A stretch of DNA of 64,000 bases from contig NZ_FNGP01000001.1 of NCBI RefSeq assembly GCF_900103275.1, positions 620,001 to 684,000 of the forward strand, in the 5' to 3' direction. A model generated the notes under the pieces. It did not search any database, had not been told where the DNA came from, and saw only the letters and a list, made by a program, of their open reading frames with translations. Numbering within the stretch: the first letter of the stretch is position 1; the number at the start of each line of letters is the position of its first letter. This DNA comes from Tessaracoccus oleiagri. GTDB lineage: Bacteria > Actinomycetota > Actinomycetes > Propionibacteriales > Propionibacteriaceae. Positions 8,011 to 17,957 of the stretch are shown piece after piece. The position numbers and the translations under genes are program-made.

Positions 8011-8643
8011 TCAGGCGTCCCCCACGACGACCAGCGCGAGCTCACCGAGCGCCGCCAGGCGGGCGACCCTCTGCGCCGAGGAGGCCTCGACCCGCACGTC
8101 CACCGTGTAGGAAGCGCCGTCGTCGAGCATCGTGGGGGCGACGGCCACGACGCCTGTGAGCACCGCGTCGCCGGGCTCCTCGCTGAGGTCGACGAGCTCG
8201 ACCGCGGTCCCGGCGGGCATGGCGGAGACGGGCAACTGACCGTGCGCGAGCCGGAGGCCGACCAGCGCCTGACCGTCGGGCAGCGGGTCCTCGCCGACGT
8301 GGGACTCGACCGGGAAGCTGCCCCGGGGGAGGTCGACGAGCGCGGTCCGGCCGACGAGGTCCTCGATCCCGTCGGCGGGATGGGTGTCGACCGCGAAACC
8401 CTCGGGCACCTGGACGACGGCGAGGTCGTCGGCGGTGACGACCTGGCCGCGCGGGACGAGCCGGGCGAGTGAGACCACGCTGATCTCCTCGTTGTTGGCC
8501 GTGTAGAGGGCAGCCGCGCCGATTGCCCCCAGCGCCACCGTGAGCACGCCGGCGGCGATGAGCTTCGGGCTGCGGCGGGCGCGCAACGTCACGGCTTGGG
8601 GCCTGGCGGCCAAGGGTTGTGATTCGGGATCCAGACGAGACAC
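8011..8643 (-). CDS. SAF-domain protein of the Tad locus (CpaB/RcpC-like)
   Basis: First gene of the leftward pilus operon. The 210 residues comprise a short cytoplasmic N-terminus, one membrane helix (about 30-52), then a SAF domain (about 60-125, VPRGQVVTADDLAVVQVPEGF and LPRGSFPVESHV), matching CpaB/FlgA-like proteins. In diderms CpaB works with the outer-membrane secretin. In a monoderm it probably sits outside the membrane and contacts the wall or the pilus base. The GTG start has a good AGGTGG ribosome site. Transcription likely starts in 8644-8818. Confidence 0.78.
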   Translation of the reverse strand: MSRLDPESQPLAARPQAVTLRARRSPKLIAAGVLTVALGAIGAAALYTANNEEISVVSLARLVPRGQVVTADDLAVVQVPEGFAVDTHPADGIEDLVGRTALVDLPRGSFPVESHVGEDPLPDGQALVGLRLAHGQLPVSAMPAGTAVELVDLSEEPGDAVLTGVVAVAPTMLDDGASYTVDVRVEASSAQRVARLAALGELALVVVGDA

Positions 8644-8707
8644 TGTCCACCTCCGGCAGCAACCTAACCAAGGCCGGGGTCAGGATCGGAGCGATGCACC
8701 GGTGGAT

Positions 8708-8765
8708 TGTGGACAACTCCCGTCGCCGCGGTCCGATCGAGGGAGTTTTCCACAGGTGCTGTGGA
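8708..8765. repeat. DnaA-box-like repeats and TCCACAG palindrome, copy 3
   Basis: TGTGGACAA (8708-8716), then TTTTCCACAG (8746-8755) forming TCCACAG-GTG-CTGTGGA (8749-8765). It lies between the divergent pilus operon and the MBL-fold gene, so it could be part of either promoter. Confidence 0.7.
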
Positions 8766-8818
8766 GACCCGTGGGGAACGTAGGGTGTATTGCCCACAAC
8801 CCATCGGAGGAGCCCGAC

Positions 8819-9562
8819 ATGATCACGCCGCACGTCGCGGACCGCGTCCATCTCATCTCGCACGCCCACGTGAACTGCTACCTCATCGAGGACGACCACG
8901 GCATCACCCTCGTCGACGCCGGGCTCCCCAGCATGTGGCCCATGCTCCAGCAGGCACTGGCCGACCTCGGCCGCACCCCGCGCGACGTCAAGGCGCTCGT
9001 CCTCACCCACGGCCACTTCGACCACGTCGGCTTCGCCAAGCGTGCCCGGGCCACGTGGAACATCCCCGTGTTCGTCCACCGCGCCGACGTGTACCTCGCC
9101 GCACATCCGTACCGCTACAAGCCGCAGCGCAACCGTTTTCTCTACCCCTTCACCCACCCCCGCTCTATCCCCTTACTCGGGAGGATGGCGGCGGCGGGGG
9201 CCCTTCAGGTCAAGGGCGTCGACGACGTCCTGCACCTGGCCATCGGTACCCCTCTCGACGTCCCGGGACGCCCCATCGCGGTCCACACCCCCGGCCACAC
9301 CGACGGCCACGTCATGCTGCACCTGCCCGAACGCGAGACCGTCCTGAGCGGCGACGCGTTGGTCACCCTCGACCCCTACACCGGCCGATCCGGGCCCCAG
9401 ATTGTCGCCACCGCGGCGACGAAGAACGCCGACCAGGCGCTCAACTCGCTCGCCGGAATCGCCGCGACGGGCGCTCGGACTATCCTCCCGGGACACGGCC
9501 AGCCGTGGGGCGGAGGCGTCGACGAGGCGGTCCGGCGCGCGCTGGAGGTCGGCGAGCACTGA
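8819..9562 (+). CDS. MBL-fold metallo-hydrolase
   Basis: Metallo-beta-lactamase-fold hydrolase of 247 residues, cytoplasmic (no signal peptide). The metal-binding signature HGHFDH is at residues 64-69. Further ligands are visible in TPGHTDGH (about 157-164), SGDAL (about 180) and LPGHG (about 223). The overall pattern resembles the glyoxalase II/YcbL-like group, but the substrate cannot be named. ATG 8819 has GGAGG seven bases upstream. It is transcribed alone, divergent from the Tad operon. Confidence 0.85.
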   Translation: MITPHVADRVHLISHAHVNCYLIEDDHGITLVDAGLPSMWPMLQQALADLGRTPRDVKALVLTHGHFDHVGFAKRARATWNIPVFVHRADVYLAAHPYRYKPQRNRFLYPFTHPRSIPLLGRMAAAGALQVKGVDDVLHLAIGTPLDVPGRPIAVHTPGHTDGHVMLHLPERETVLSGDALVTLDPYTGRSGPQIVATAATKNADQALNSLAGIAATGARTILPGHGQPWGGGVDEAVRRALEVGEH

Positions 9563-9585
9563 TCCGGCGACCGGTTCTCCGCAAC

Positions 9586-9610
9586 GTTGTCCACAGGTTC
9601 TGTGGACAAC
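9586..9610. repeat. Perfect 11-bp inverted repeat with TTGTCCACA cores, copy 4
   Basis: GTTGTCCACAG (9586-9596), loop GTT, CTGTGGACAAC (9600-9610). The arms each contain TTGTCCACA, the favoured DnaA box of high-GC actinobacteria. It sits between two convergent genes, so a bidirectional terminator is an equally simple reading, although no T-run follows. Confidence 0.75.
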
Positions 9611-9626
9611 CGTGGGAAAGCGTGGA

Positions 9627-9941
9627 CTACTCGCCGAAAACGACGATCAACACGCCGGTCGCCACCACGGCGACGATGGCCAGGACGAGGCCGAGGAGAC
9701 CCCGTCGCTTCCCCGGCCCGACGCGCGCGATCGCGTAGCCGAGCACCGCGCCCAAGGCCCCCACCGGCAGGCCGGCGAGGCCGACGATGCGCACGGGGTT
9801 GGACGGGTTGAACGATGGCAGCAGGGAGAGCGCGTAGAGGAAGATCGTCGCTGCGACGGCCAGTGCACCGAGCGCCAGGGCGACGGTTCCGGCCGTCGTC
9901 GAGAGGGCGTCCTGGTCGGGACTCCGCACGGTAGTGCTCAT
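9627..9941 (-). CDS. Small membrane protein of unknown function
   Basis: 104 residues with three predicted membrane helices (about 17-39, 48-67, 77-100) and a short basic loop GPGKRRG between the last two. It resembles DUF4190-like small membrane proteins only in general plan, so no function is offered. The ATG at 9941 is preferred over a GTG nine bases upstream because the AGGGGGTGGG ribosome site is better spaced. Convergent with the MBL gene. Confidence 0.6.
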   Translation of the reverse strand: MSTTVRSPDQDALSTTAGTVALALGALAVAATIFLYALSLLPSFNPSNPVRIVGLAGLPVGALGAVLGYAIARVGPGKRRGLLGLVLAIVAVVATGVLIVVFGE

Positions 9942-10109
9942 CGGTCCCACCCCCTTTGTCGAGACACCTCCACTCTACGCCTGTGAGCCGATTTGTGCCG
10001 GTTCGCTAGGGGTTTTGGTGCGCGCGACGATCAAGGCCGCCCCGCGATCCCGGGCGCCCACGGCTTCGGGCAAGATTGGCTTCGACCCCAAGGGCCCGAT
10101 GGAGAAACG

Positions 10110-11789
10110 ATGACGATTCCCAGCGACATAGAGATCGCCCAGGCTGCGACGCTGCGGCCCATCACCGAGATCGCCGAGCGCCTCGGCATCCCCGCCGACG
10201 AGATCGTGCCCTACGGGCACCACAAGGCGAAGCTCGCCCTGCCCGCCGCGCGCCGCTACAGCTCCGCGCCGAAGGGCAAGCTCATCCTCATCACCGCGAT
10301 CTCGCCCACCCCGGCCGGCGAGGGGAAGACGACCACCACCGTCGGCCTCGTCGACGGGCTGAACCGCATCGGCCGCCACGCGATGGCGTGCCTGCGGGAG
10401 CCGTCGATGGGGCCGGTGTTCGGGATGAAGGGCGGCGCCGCGGGTGGAGGTTATGCACAGGTGGTGCCGATGGAGGACATCAACCTGCACTTCACCGGCG
10501 ACTTCGCGGCGCTCACCCAGGCCCACAACCTCCTCGCCGCGCTCATCGACAACCACCTCCACCACGGAAACTCCCTCGGCCTGGAGCCTCGGTCGCTGTC
10601 GTGGCACCGCGTGCTGGACCTCAACGACCGCGCCCTCCGCGGCGTCGTCGTCGGCCTCGGCGGGGTCCCCAACGGGGTGCCGCGCGAGTCGGGCTTCGAC
10701 ATCACCGTCGCCTCCGAGCTCATGGCCATCCTGTGCCTGTCGGAGTCGATCGCCGACCTCAAGCGCCGCATCGGCGACATCGTCATCGGCCGCAACCACG
10801 CCAAGGCACTCGTCCGGGTGCGTGATCTCGGCGCCGAGGGCGCGATCGCCGTCGTCCTCCGCGACGCGCTGCTCCCCAACCTCGTCCAGACGATCGAGGG
10901 CTCCCCGGCGTTCGTGCACGGCGGGCCGTTCGCCAACATCGCGCACGGCTGCTCGTCGGTGATCGCGACGAAGACGGCGTTGGGGCTGGCGGACTACGTC
11001 GTCACGGAGGCCGGCTTCGGCGCCGACCTCGGGGCCGAGAAGTTCTTCGACATCAAGTGCCGCATGGCCGGCCTCCAGCCGCGGGCGACGGTCGTCGTCG
11101 CCACCGTGCGCGCGCTGAAGTACCACGGCGGCATGGACAAGACGGACCTCGCGACGGAGAACCTCGACGCCCTGCGGCTCGGGATGTCCAACATCGGCCG
11201 CCACCTCGACAACCTCACCGAGGTTTTCGGGCAGGGGGTCGTCGTCGCGCTCAACCGGTTCCCCGGCGACACCGACGCCGAGATCGCGCTCGTCAAGCGG
11301 CTGCTGGCCGAGCGCGGCACGACGGCGATCGAGGCCACGCACTTCGCCCACGGCGGCGCCGGCACGATGGAGCTGGCGGAGGCGGTCGTCGCGCTCGCCG
11401 ACGAGGAGCCGGAGGAGCTGGGGCACCCCTACGAGCTCGCCTCGCCGCTGGTGGACAAGGTGAACGCCGTCGCCAAGAAGCTCTACCGCGCGGGCACCGT
11501 AAGCTACACCGCCGCAGCCCGCAAGCAGGTCCACGACCTCCAGCACGACGGCTTCGGCCACCTCCCGATCTGCGTGGCGAAGACGCAGTACTCCTTCTCC
11601 ACCGACGCGAACCTCCGCGGCGCGCCGGAGGGCCACGAGTTGCAGGTGCGCGAGGTGCGGCTCGCGGCCGGGGCCGGGTTCGTGGTCGTCATCTGCGGCG
11701 CGATCATGACGATGCCGGGCCTGCCCAGCCACCCGTCCGCGTTCGGCATCGACCTCGACGACGACGGGGTGATCAGCGGCCTGTCGTGA
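10110..11789 (+). CDS. fhs: Formate-tetrahydrofolate ligase
   Basis: Makes 10-formyl-tetrahydrofolate from formate, ATP and THF in cytoplasmic one-carbon metabolism. The 559 residues are the usual family length. The P-loop [13 protein letters not shown] is at about 67-79, followed by the conserved [22 protein letters not shown] block and [15 protein letters not shown]. The C-terminal part ends with [10 protein letters not shown]. The ATG at 10110 has GGAG a few bases upstream; in-frame starts further upstream lack family similarity. A short gap and a DinB gene follow. Confidence 0.96.
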   Translation: MTIPSDIEIAQAATLRPITEIAERLGIPADEIVPYGHHKAKLALPAARRYSSAPKGKLILITAISPTPAGEGKTTTTVGLVDGLNRIGRHAMACLREPSMGPVFGMKGGAAGGGYAQVVPMEDINLHFTGDFAALTQAHNLLAALIDNHLHHGNSLGLEPRSLSWHRVLDLNDRALRGVVVGLGGVPNGVPRESGFDITVASELMAILCLSESIADLKRRIGDIVIGRNHAKALVRVRDLGAEGAIAVVLRDALLPNLVQTIEGSPAFVHGGPFANIAHGCSSVIATKTALGLADYVVTEAGFGADLGAEKFFDIKCRMAGLQPRATVVVATVRALKYHGGMDKTDLATENLDALRLGMSNIGRHLDNLTEVFGQGVVVALNRFPGDTDAEIALVKRLLAERGTTAIEATHFAHGGAGTMELAEAVVALADEEPEELGHPYELASPLVDKVNAVAKKLYRAGTVSYTAAARKQVHDLQHDGFGHLPICVAKTQYSFSTDANLRGAPEGHELQVREVRLAAGAGFVVVICGAIMTMPGLPSHPSAFGIDLDDDGVISGLS

Positions 11790-11815
11790 CGGGGCGGGCG
11801 TGGCAGGATCGCGGC

Positions 11816-12322
11816 ATGGACGACCACCGGCCCGAACCGCCCCCGCGCGGCGACGAGCGCGCCACGCTGCTGGGCTTCCTCGACTTCCTCCGCGCCACCA
11901 TCGAGTTCAAGCTCGAGGACCTGGACGACGAGCAGGTGCGCCGCCCGTCCGTGCCGCCGTCGACGATGACGCTCCTCGGCCTGGTCAAGCACCTCACCGC
12001 GGTGGAGCGACACTGGTTCCAGTACGTGTTCCTCGGCGACGACGTGCCACCCAGCTGGGACCGGGAGGACCCCGACGCCGACTGGCGCATCGAGCCGCAC
12101 GAGACCACCGCCGGCATCCTCGACGCCTATCGCGCCCAGGCGGAGATATCCAACGGCATCGCCCGCGAGCACGACCTCGACGAGCCGCAGCGCCGCACCC
12201 TGCACCATCACGACGTGGTCCGGCTGCGCTGGATCCTGACGCACATGATCGAGGAGACGGGCCGCCACGCCGGGCACGCCGACCTCCTGCGCGAGGCCAT
12301 CGACGGCCGCACCGGCGAGTAG
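11816..12322 (+). CDS. DinB-like (DUF664) four-helix protein
   Basis: 168 residues with the DinB/DUF664 pattern: FLDFLRATIEFKLEDL helix, LGLVKHLTAVERHWFQ (first metal-binding His) and ILTHMIEETGRHAGHADLLRE (two further His). The three histidines would bind one divalent metal. Some relatives are thiol transferases using mycothiol or bacillithiol, but most have no known reaction. It starts 26 bases after fhs and may share its transcript. Confidence 0.8.
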   Translation: MDDHRPEPPPRGDERATLLGFLDFLRATIEFKLEDLDDEQVRRPSVPPSTMTLLGLVKHLTAVERHWFQYVFLGDDVPPSWDREDPDADWRIEPHETTAGILDAYRAQAEISNGIAREHDLDEPQRRTLHHHDVVRLRWILTHMIEETGRHAGHADLLREAIDGRTGE

Positions 12323-12325
12323 CGG

Positions 12326-12733
12326 TCAGTTCTGCTGGTCGACCTTGCCCTCGAGCACCCAGGCGAGGAACTCGCGCAGGTAGCCGGTCTCCCCGTCGCG
12401 CCCGCCCCGGCCGATCACGAGCGTGGGCTGGGTCCCCTTCAGCTTCACGCCGGTGAAGCGTTCCTTCCAGCCGCCGGGGACGACGAGGTAGTGGTAACCG
12501 CCGTCCTCGTCGATGGCGATGGAGTGGTTCTGCCGGAGGTACCAGCCGCGCTTGTCGGTCTTCACGAGGTGCCCGTCGAGGGTGCGGGCCTTCAGCGGCA
12601 CCGTCGGCATCCCGCGACGCTTCGCCTCCGCCACGAACTCGTCGATCAGCACCTGCGCGGTCGCGGCCTCGCGTCGCGCCTCCTGCTCCGCCATCTCGTG
12701 GCGGCGCCTCGCGTCCTCGGCTCGTGAGCTCAT
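12326..12733 (-). CDS. Conserved hypothetical protein
   Basis: 135 residues, soluble, with a charged helical N-terminus (about 1-40, rich in Arg, Glu and Ala) followed by a beta-rich domain containing TDKRGWYLRQNHSIAIDEDGGYHYLVVPGG. The gene ends three bases from the convergent DinB gene. I recognise no catalytic motif and no named family. Confidence 0.6.
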   Translation of the reverse strand: MSSRAEDARRRHEMAEQEARREAATAQVLIDEFVAEAKRRGMPTVPLKARTLDGHLVKTDKRGWYLRQNHSIAIDEDGGYHYLVVPGGWKERFTGVKLKGTQPTLVIGRGGRDGETGYLREFLAWVLEGKVDQQN

Positions 12734-12754
12734 GGGGCCAAGCGTAGGTCCGGG

Positions 12755-12833
12755 ATTACAGAAAACTCATTTGCTTGACGATCTCGGCCGCTGGGGAGGG
12801 CCGAGAAGACCTAGCAAATGAGTTTTCTGTAAT
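12755..12833. repeat. 79-bp element with perfect 21-bp terminal inverted repeats
   Basis: The left arm 12755-12775 (ATTACAGAAAACTCATTTGC..) and right arm 12813-12833 are perfect inverted copies. The 37-bp middle holds a second stem, CTCGGCC (12783-12789) with GGCCGAG (12799-12805). The arms are AT-rich, unlike the surrounding 70% GC sequence. No target-site duplication is visible. It may be a miniature transposable element, a double-stem terminator or a regulatory site. Confidence 0.8.
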
Positions 12834-12835
12834 TT

Positions 12836-13807
12836 TCAGGCCCGGACGTCGAGGATCAGCTTGCCGCGGGTGTGGCCGCTCTCGAGCTGCTGGTGCGCAC
12901 GGCCGACCTCATCGAGCGGCAGCACCTCGCTCACCTCGAGCGGCAGGCTGCCCTCGCTGAAGGCCGCGGCGAGCGCGTCGAGCTTCTCCCGGGTGGGGGC
13001 GATGCCCGGGATGGTGGCCTCGATGCCGCGCTCCTTGGCGGGGGTGAGGTCGGCGAGCGAGGGGAGGGCGACGATGCGGCCGCCGTCGGCGACGTGGTCG
13101 AGGCTGGGCAGGAACGTCTGGAAGTAGTGGGTGTCGATGACCGCGTCGACGCCGCGGCCCTCGGTCTCCTCGGTGATCACTTCGCGCCAGTTCACCCCGT
13201 CGTAGGGGATCGGCTCGGCGCCCAGCTCGCGGATGCGCTCGGCGTTGGCGGCGCGGCCCGTCGCCCACACCTTGGAGGCGCCGGCGCGCAGCGCCATCGG
13301 GATCAGCAGCTGCCCGACGCCGCCGGAGCCGCCGTGGACGAGGACGGTGTCGCCCTTGTTGATGCGTGCGCCCTCGATGGCGTCCATCGCGGTGAGCCCC
13401 ACCAGTGCCAGGCCCCCGAAGTAGGGGAGCGCGGCCTCGTCGGGATCGCCCGGGACGGGGGCGACGTGCTCGGCGCTCACCGCGATCCGCTCGGCGTAGG
13501 TGCCGCGGAGGTCCTGGTGGGAGCGGATGCCGAAGACCCACTGGCCCACCTCGAGCCCGAGGTCGGCGAGGTCCACGTCGTCGGCGGCCCCCACGAGCTT
13601 GCCCACGAACTCGCGCCCGAGCGAGCACGGCAACTCCATGCGCGCGCACATCCGCGACGAGCCGTCGCGCATCTTGTAGTCCAGCGGGTTCAGGCCGGCG
13701 AAGTGCACGTCGACGAGCACCTCGCCCGGGCCGAGCTCCGGCTCAGGGGCGTCCTCCAGCTTCAGGACGTCAGTCGTGCCGAACTCATGGATCGTGATCT
13801 GGCGCAT
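12836..13807 (-). CDS. NADP-dependent quinone-type oxidoreductase (zinc-independent MDR family)
   Basis: 323 residues with the medium-chain dehydrogenase/reductase plan: a GroES-like N-terminal domain (EVLVDVHFAGLNPLDYKMRDG) and a Rossmann domain with the nucleotide loop HGGSGGVGQLLIPMA at about 157-172. The structural and catalytic zinc ligands of alcohol dehydrogenases are absent, placing it with NADPH:quinone reductases. The substrate is unknown. The gene ends two bases from the 79-bp inverted-repeat element. Confidence 0.85.
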   Translation of the reverse strand: MRQITIHEFGTTDVLKLEDAPEPELGPGEVLVDVHFAGLNPLDYKMRDGSSRMCARMELPCSLGREFVGKLVGAADDVDLADLGLEVGQWVFGIRSHQDLRGTYAERIAVSAEHVAPVPGDPDEAALPYFGGLALVGLTAMDAIEGARINKGDTVLVHGGSGGVGQLLIPMALRAGASKVWATGRAANAERIRELGAEPIPYDGVNWREVITEETEGRGVDAVIDTHYFQTFLPSLDHVADGGRIVALPSLADLTPAKERGIEATIPGIAPTREKLDALAAAFSEGSLPLEVSEVLPLDEVGRAHQQLESGHTRGKLILDVRA

Positions 13808-13891
13808 GCCCCATTCTTACCCGAACGACGCCCCGCGCGGGAGGCGGCCCGCGCAAGGGCCCGGCCGACTGCCCGGATCTAGGATGAGGCT

Positions 13892-15478
13892 GTGATCGAG
13901 ATCCTCGCCTCCGCGCCCCTGCTGACGCTGTTCGTCGCCGTGGCGCTGGGCACGCTGGTGGGGGCGATCCCGTTCGGACCGGTGCGGTTCGGGCCGGCGG
14001 GGGCGCTGTTCGTCGGCCTCGCGATCGGCGCCCTCGACCCCCGCCTCGGGGAGGGTCTCGGCCTGGTCCAGTCGATCGGGCTCGCGCTGTTCGTCTACAC
14101 CATCGGGCTGGCGGCGGGCGCGTCGTTCTTCCGCGATCTCCGCAAGCAGGCCCCGCTCATGCTGGGCGCGACGGTGATCCTCGCCGTCTACGCGGGGCTG
14201 GTCGTGCTGGCCTCCGGCGCCTTCGGGTTGGGCGCGGAGCTCGCCGGTGGCCTGTTCGCGGGCTCGCTGACCGCGACGCCGGCGCTCGCCGCCGCCACGG
14301 CCGCCACCGGCGGCTCCACCGATCCCGCGGTGAGCTACGCGATCACCTACCCGGTCGCGATCATCGTGACGATCCTCGCGGTGACGCTGGTGATGCGGAA
14401 GCGGCTGCCCGGCACCCGCGACCCCGAGCCGCCCGGCGGCGCCGGCCTCCGCGCGGTCACCGTCGAGCTCGAGCGCGAGCTGCGCGTCTCGCAGATACCG
14501 GGTATCGCGTCGATCCCCGGCCATGCCGGCGGCGAGGTCCGCGTCTCCTACCTCCAGCGCGACGGGCACATGTCCGTCGCCCACCCCGACGAGCTGCTCT
14601 GCGTCGGCGACCGCGTGCTGCTCGTCGGCGTCCCCGACGGGGTGCGACGCGCCGCCGACCACCTGGGGCGCGAGGTGGACCAGGCGCTGGTGGACGACCG
14701 GTCGTCGGTGGACTTCGAGCGCTTCGTCGTCTCCGACCCGGCGATCGCCGGCCGCACCGTGGCCGAGCTCCGCATCCCCGCCCGCTTCGACGGCATCATC
14801 ACCCGGGTGCGCCGCGGCGACGACGACCTCCTCGCCCACGCTGAGATGCGGCTCCAGCTCGGCGACCGCGTGCTCGTCGTCGCGCCCAAGGAGCGGCTCG
14901 CCTCGCTGGCGGCGCTGTTCGGCAACTCGGAGCGGCGCGTCACGGAGGTCGACTTCTTCTCGATGGGCCTCGGCATCGCGCTGGGCGTCGCCGTCGGGCT
15001 CATCACCATCCCGCTGGGCGGCGCGTCGCTGGCGCTGGGCAGCGCGGCCGGGCCGTTGCTCGTCGGACTCGTGCTCGGTTACCTGGACCGCACCGGCCCC
15101 GTCGTGTGGACCATCCCCAACGCGGCCAACCTCACCATCCGCCAGCTGGGTCTGGTGATCTTTCTGGCTGCCGTCGGTATGGCGAGCGGGCAGGCGTTCG
15201 CGTCGCTGGCGTTCAGCGTCGAGGGCCTGACCATCGGACTCATCGCGGCCGGCCTGCTGTTGGTGGCGCTTGCCCTGTTCTGGGGGCTGGGCCGGTTCGT
15301 CGGGCTCTCGACGGCGCGTGTCGCCGGGGCGATGGCGGGCTTCGTCGGACAGCCCGCGATCCTCAGCCACGTCACCGCGAGCATCGACGACGAGCGAACC
15401 CAGGCGGGCTACTCGGCACTCTTCGCGCTGGGGATCATCGTCAAGATCCTGCTGGTGCAGCTCGTCGTCGCCTTCTGA
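13892..15478 (+). CDS. AspT/YidE-type transporter with paired TrkA-C domains
   Basis: Integral membrane exchanger of the aspartate:alanine antiporter family, 528 residues. Two halves of five to six helices (about 1-165 and 355-528) flank two cytoplasmic TrkA-C (RCK-C) domains (about 195-275 and 280-345, including [18 protein letters not shown]). Each half carries the Gly-rich family motif ([33 protein letters not shown]). Relatives exchange dicarboxylates or amino acids. The gene lies just upstream of fumarase, so a C4-dicarboxylate substrate is plausible but unproven. GTG start with AGGATGAGG ribosome site. Confidence 0.85.
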   Translation: MIEILASAPLLTLFVAVALGTLVGAIPFGPVRFGPAGALFVGLAIGALDPRLGEGLGLVQSIGLALFVYTIGLAAGASFFRDLRKQAPLMLGATVILAVYAGLVVLASGAFGLGAELAGGLFAGSLTATPALAAATAATGGSTDPAVSYAITYPVAIIVTILAVTLVMRKRLPGTRDPEPPGGAGLRAVTVELERELRVSQIPGIASIPGHAGGEVRVSYLQRDGHMSVAHPDELLCVGDRVLLVGVPDGVRRAADHLGREVDQALVDDRSSVDFERFVVSDPAIAGRTVAELRIPARFDGIITRVRRGDDDLLAHAEMRLQLGDRVLVVAPKERLASLAALFGNSERRVTEVDFFSMGLGIALGVAVGLITIPLGGASLALGSAAGPLLVGLVLGYLDRTGPVVWTIPNAANLTIRQLGLVIFLAAVGMASGQAFASLAFSVEGLTIGLIAAGLLLVALALFWGLGRFVGLSTARVAGAMAGFVGQPAILSHVTASIDDERTQAGYSALFALGIIVKILLVQLVVAF

Positions 15479-15590
15479 CGGGCGCGCGCCGCAGCCCGCC
15501 GTCGCACCCAGTCCGCAAGCCCGCCCCGGGAACGGCGCACTGTCGCGAGCGTGCCAAGATGGGCCACAGCGAAGTCTGAAGGAGTGCTCA

Positions 15591-17291
<1,701 letters not shown>

Positions 17292-17310
17292 CCGCTACCG
17301 GCACCGCCGT

Positions 17311-17326
17311 ATGAGAGTTCTCTCAT
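17311..17326 (+). promoter_or_regulatory. ATGAGAG-TT-CTCTCAT palindrome, possible response-regulator site
   Basis: Seven-base inverted arms 67 bases before the acidic-tail gene. The half TCTCTCAT recurs, oriented toward its gene, in front of the two-component operon at 20503-20519. Binding by the adjacent OmpR-type regulator is inferred. Confidence 0.45.
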
Positions 17327-17393
17327 CCGGGCTTTCGGCACCGCTCATCTCGATGCGGTTGGGTGGGTGGTGCACGAAAGGAATCGGTTGAGC

Positions 17394-17906
17394 ATGGCAC
17401 TTACCAAGCGGACCACCACCTGGATCGCCGCCGGCACCGTCGGCGGCCTCCTCGCGGTCGGGGGCGTCGTCGCCTCCCTCGCAAGCCCGGGCGGCACGTC
17501 GCCCCGGCCCGGCGTCGTGGTGCGTGACCACTCGGCGCAGGACGACGCGATCGTCGTCGAGCTGCGGTCGCCCTCACCGTCGGCGAGCGCGGTCGCCTCC
17601 CCGAGCGTCCCCCCGACGTCGCTGCGGAGCCCGTCCGCCACGCCGGAGCCGAGCGCGACGGCCACCCCGTCGGCCCCGGCCGCGCCCCCGTCGACCGCTC
17701 CCGCGCCGGCGGCCGTCAAGGAGGACGACAACTCCCAGGGCGACTCCGACAGCCAGGGGGAGTCGCGCACGACGACGAAGCAGCAGCCGGCCCCGAAGGC
17801 GGCGCCCAAGTACTACGACGACGGTGACGACGACTCGGACGACTGGGACGACGACCGCGATGACGACGACGATTCCGACGACGATGATGACGGCGACGAC
17901 GACTGA
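17394..17906 (+). CDS. Membrane-anchored protein with extremely acidic C-terminal tail
   Basis: About 170 residues. A short basic start (LTKRTTT), one hydrophobic helix (about 9-32), a Ser/Pro/Ala-rich stretch (about 55-115) typical of wall-spanning linkers, and a tail (about 145-170) made almost only of Asp with a few Gly, Ser and Trp. It is probably a secreted or membrane-anchored protein with the tail outside, possibly binding calcium or cationic molecules; this is inference. A TTG at 17388 sits closer to the AAAGGA ribosome site and is an alternative start. It faces the two-component system across a shared terminator and carries the same upstream motif, so it may be a target of that system. 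No family recognised. Confidence 0.6.
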   Translation: MALTKRTTTWIAAGTVGGLLAVGGVVASLASPGGTSPRPGVVVRDHSAQDDAIVVELRSPSPSASAVASPSVPPTSLRSPSATPEPSATATPSAPAAPPSTAPAPAAVKEDDNSQGDSDSQGESRTTTKQQPAPKAAPKYYDDGDDDSDDWDDDRDDDDDSDDDDDGDDD

Positions 17907-17921
17907 GTCACCGAACGCACG

Positions 17922-17947
17922 ACGGCCCGGGCAGCAGCCCGGGCCGT
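17922..17947. terminator. Bidirectional hairpin terminator
   Basis: ACGGCCCGGGC (17922-17932), loop AGCA, GCCCGGGCCGT (17937-17947): an 11-bp perfect stem between the convergent acidic-tail and response-regulator genes. Confidence 0.75.
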
Positions 17948-17957
17948 TGCTCGTCCC

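Noticed and set aside
4066-9610. Chromosomal replication origin, because of the DnaA-like boxes
   Set aside because: Too few and too scattered boxes, no AT-rich unwinding region, and none of dnaA, dnaN, recF, gyrB or rpmH nearby.
12755-12833. Simple rho-independent terminator
   Set aside because: The 21-bp AT-rich outer arms, 37-bp centre and lack of a terminal T-run beyond the arm do not fit a normal terminator, although a role in termination is not excluded.
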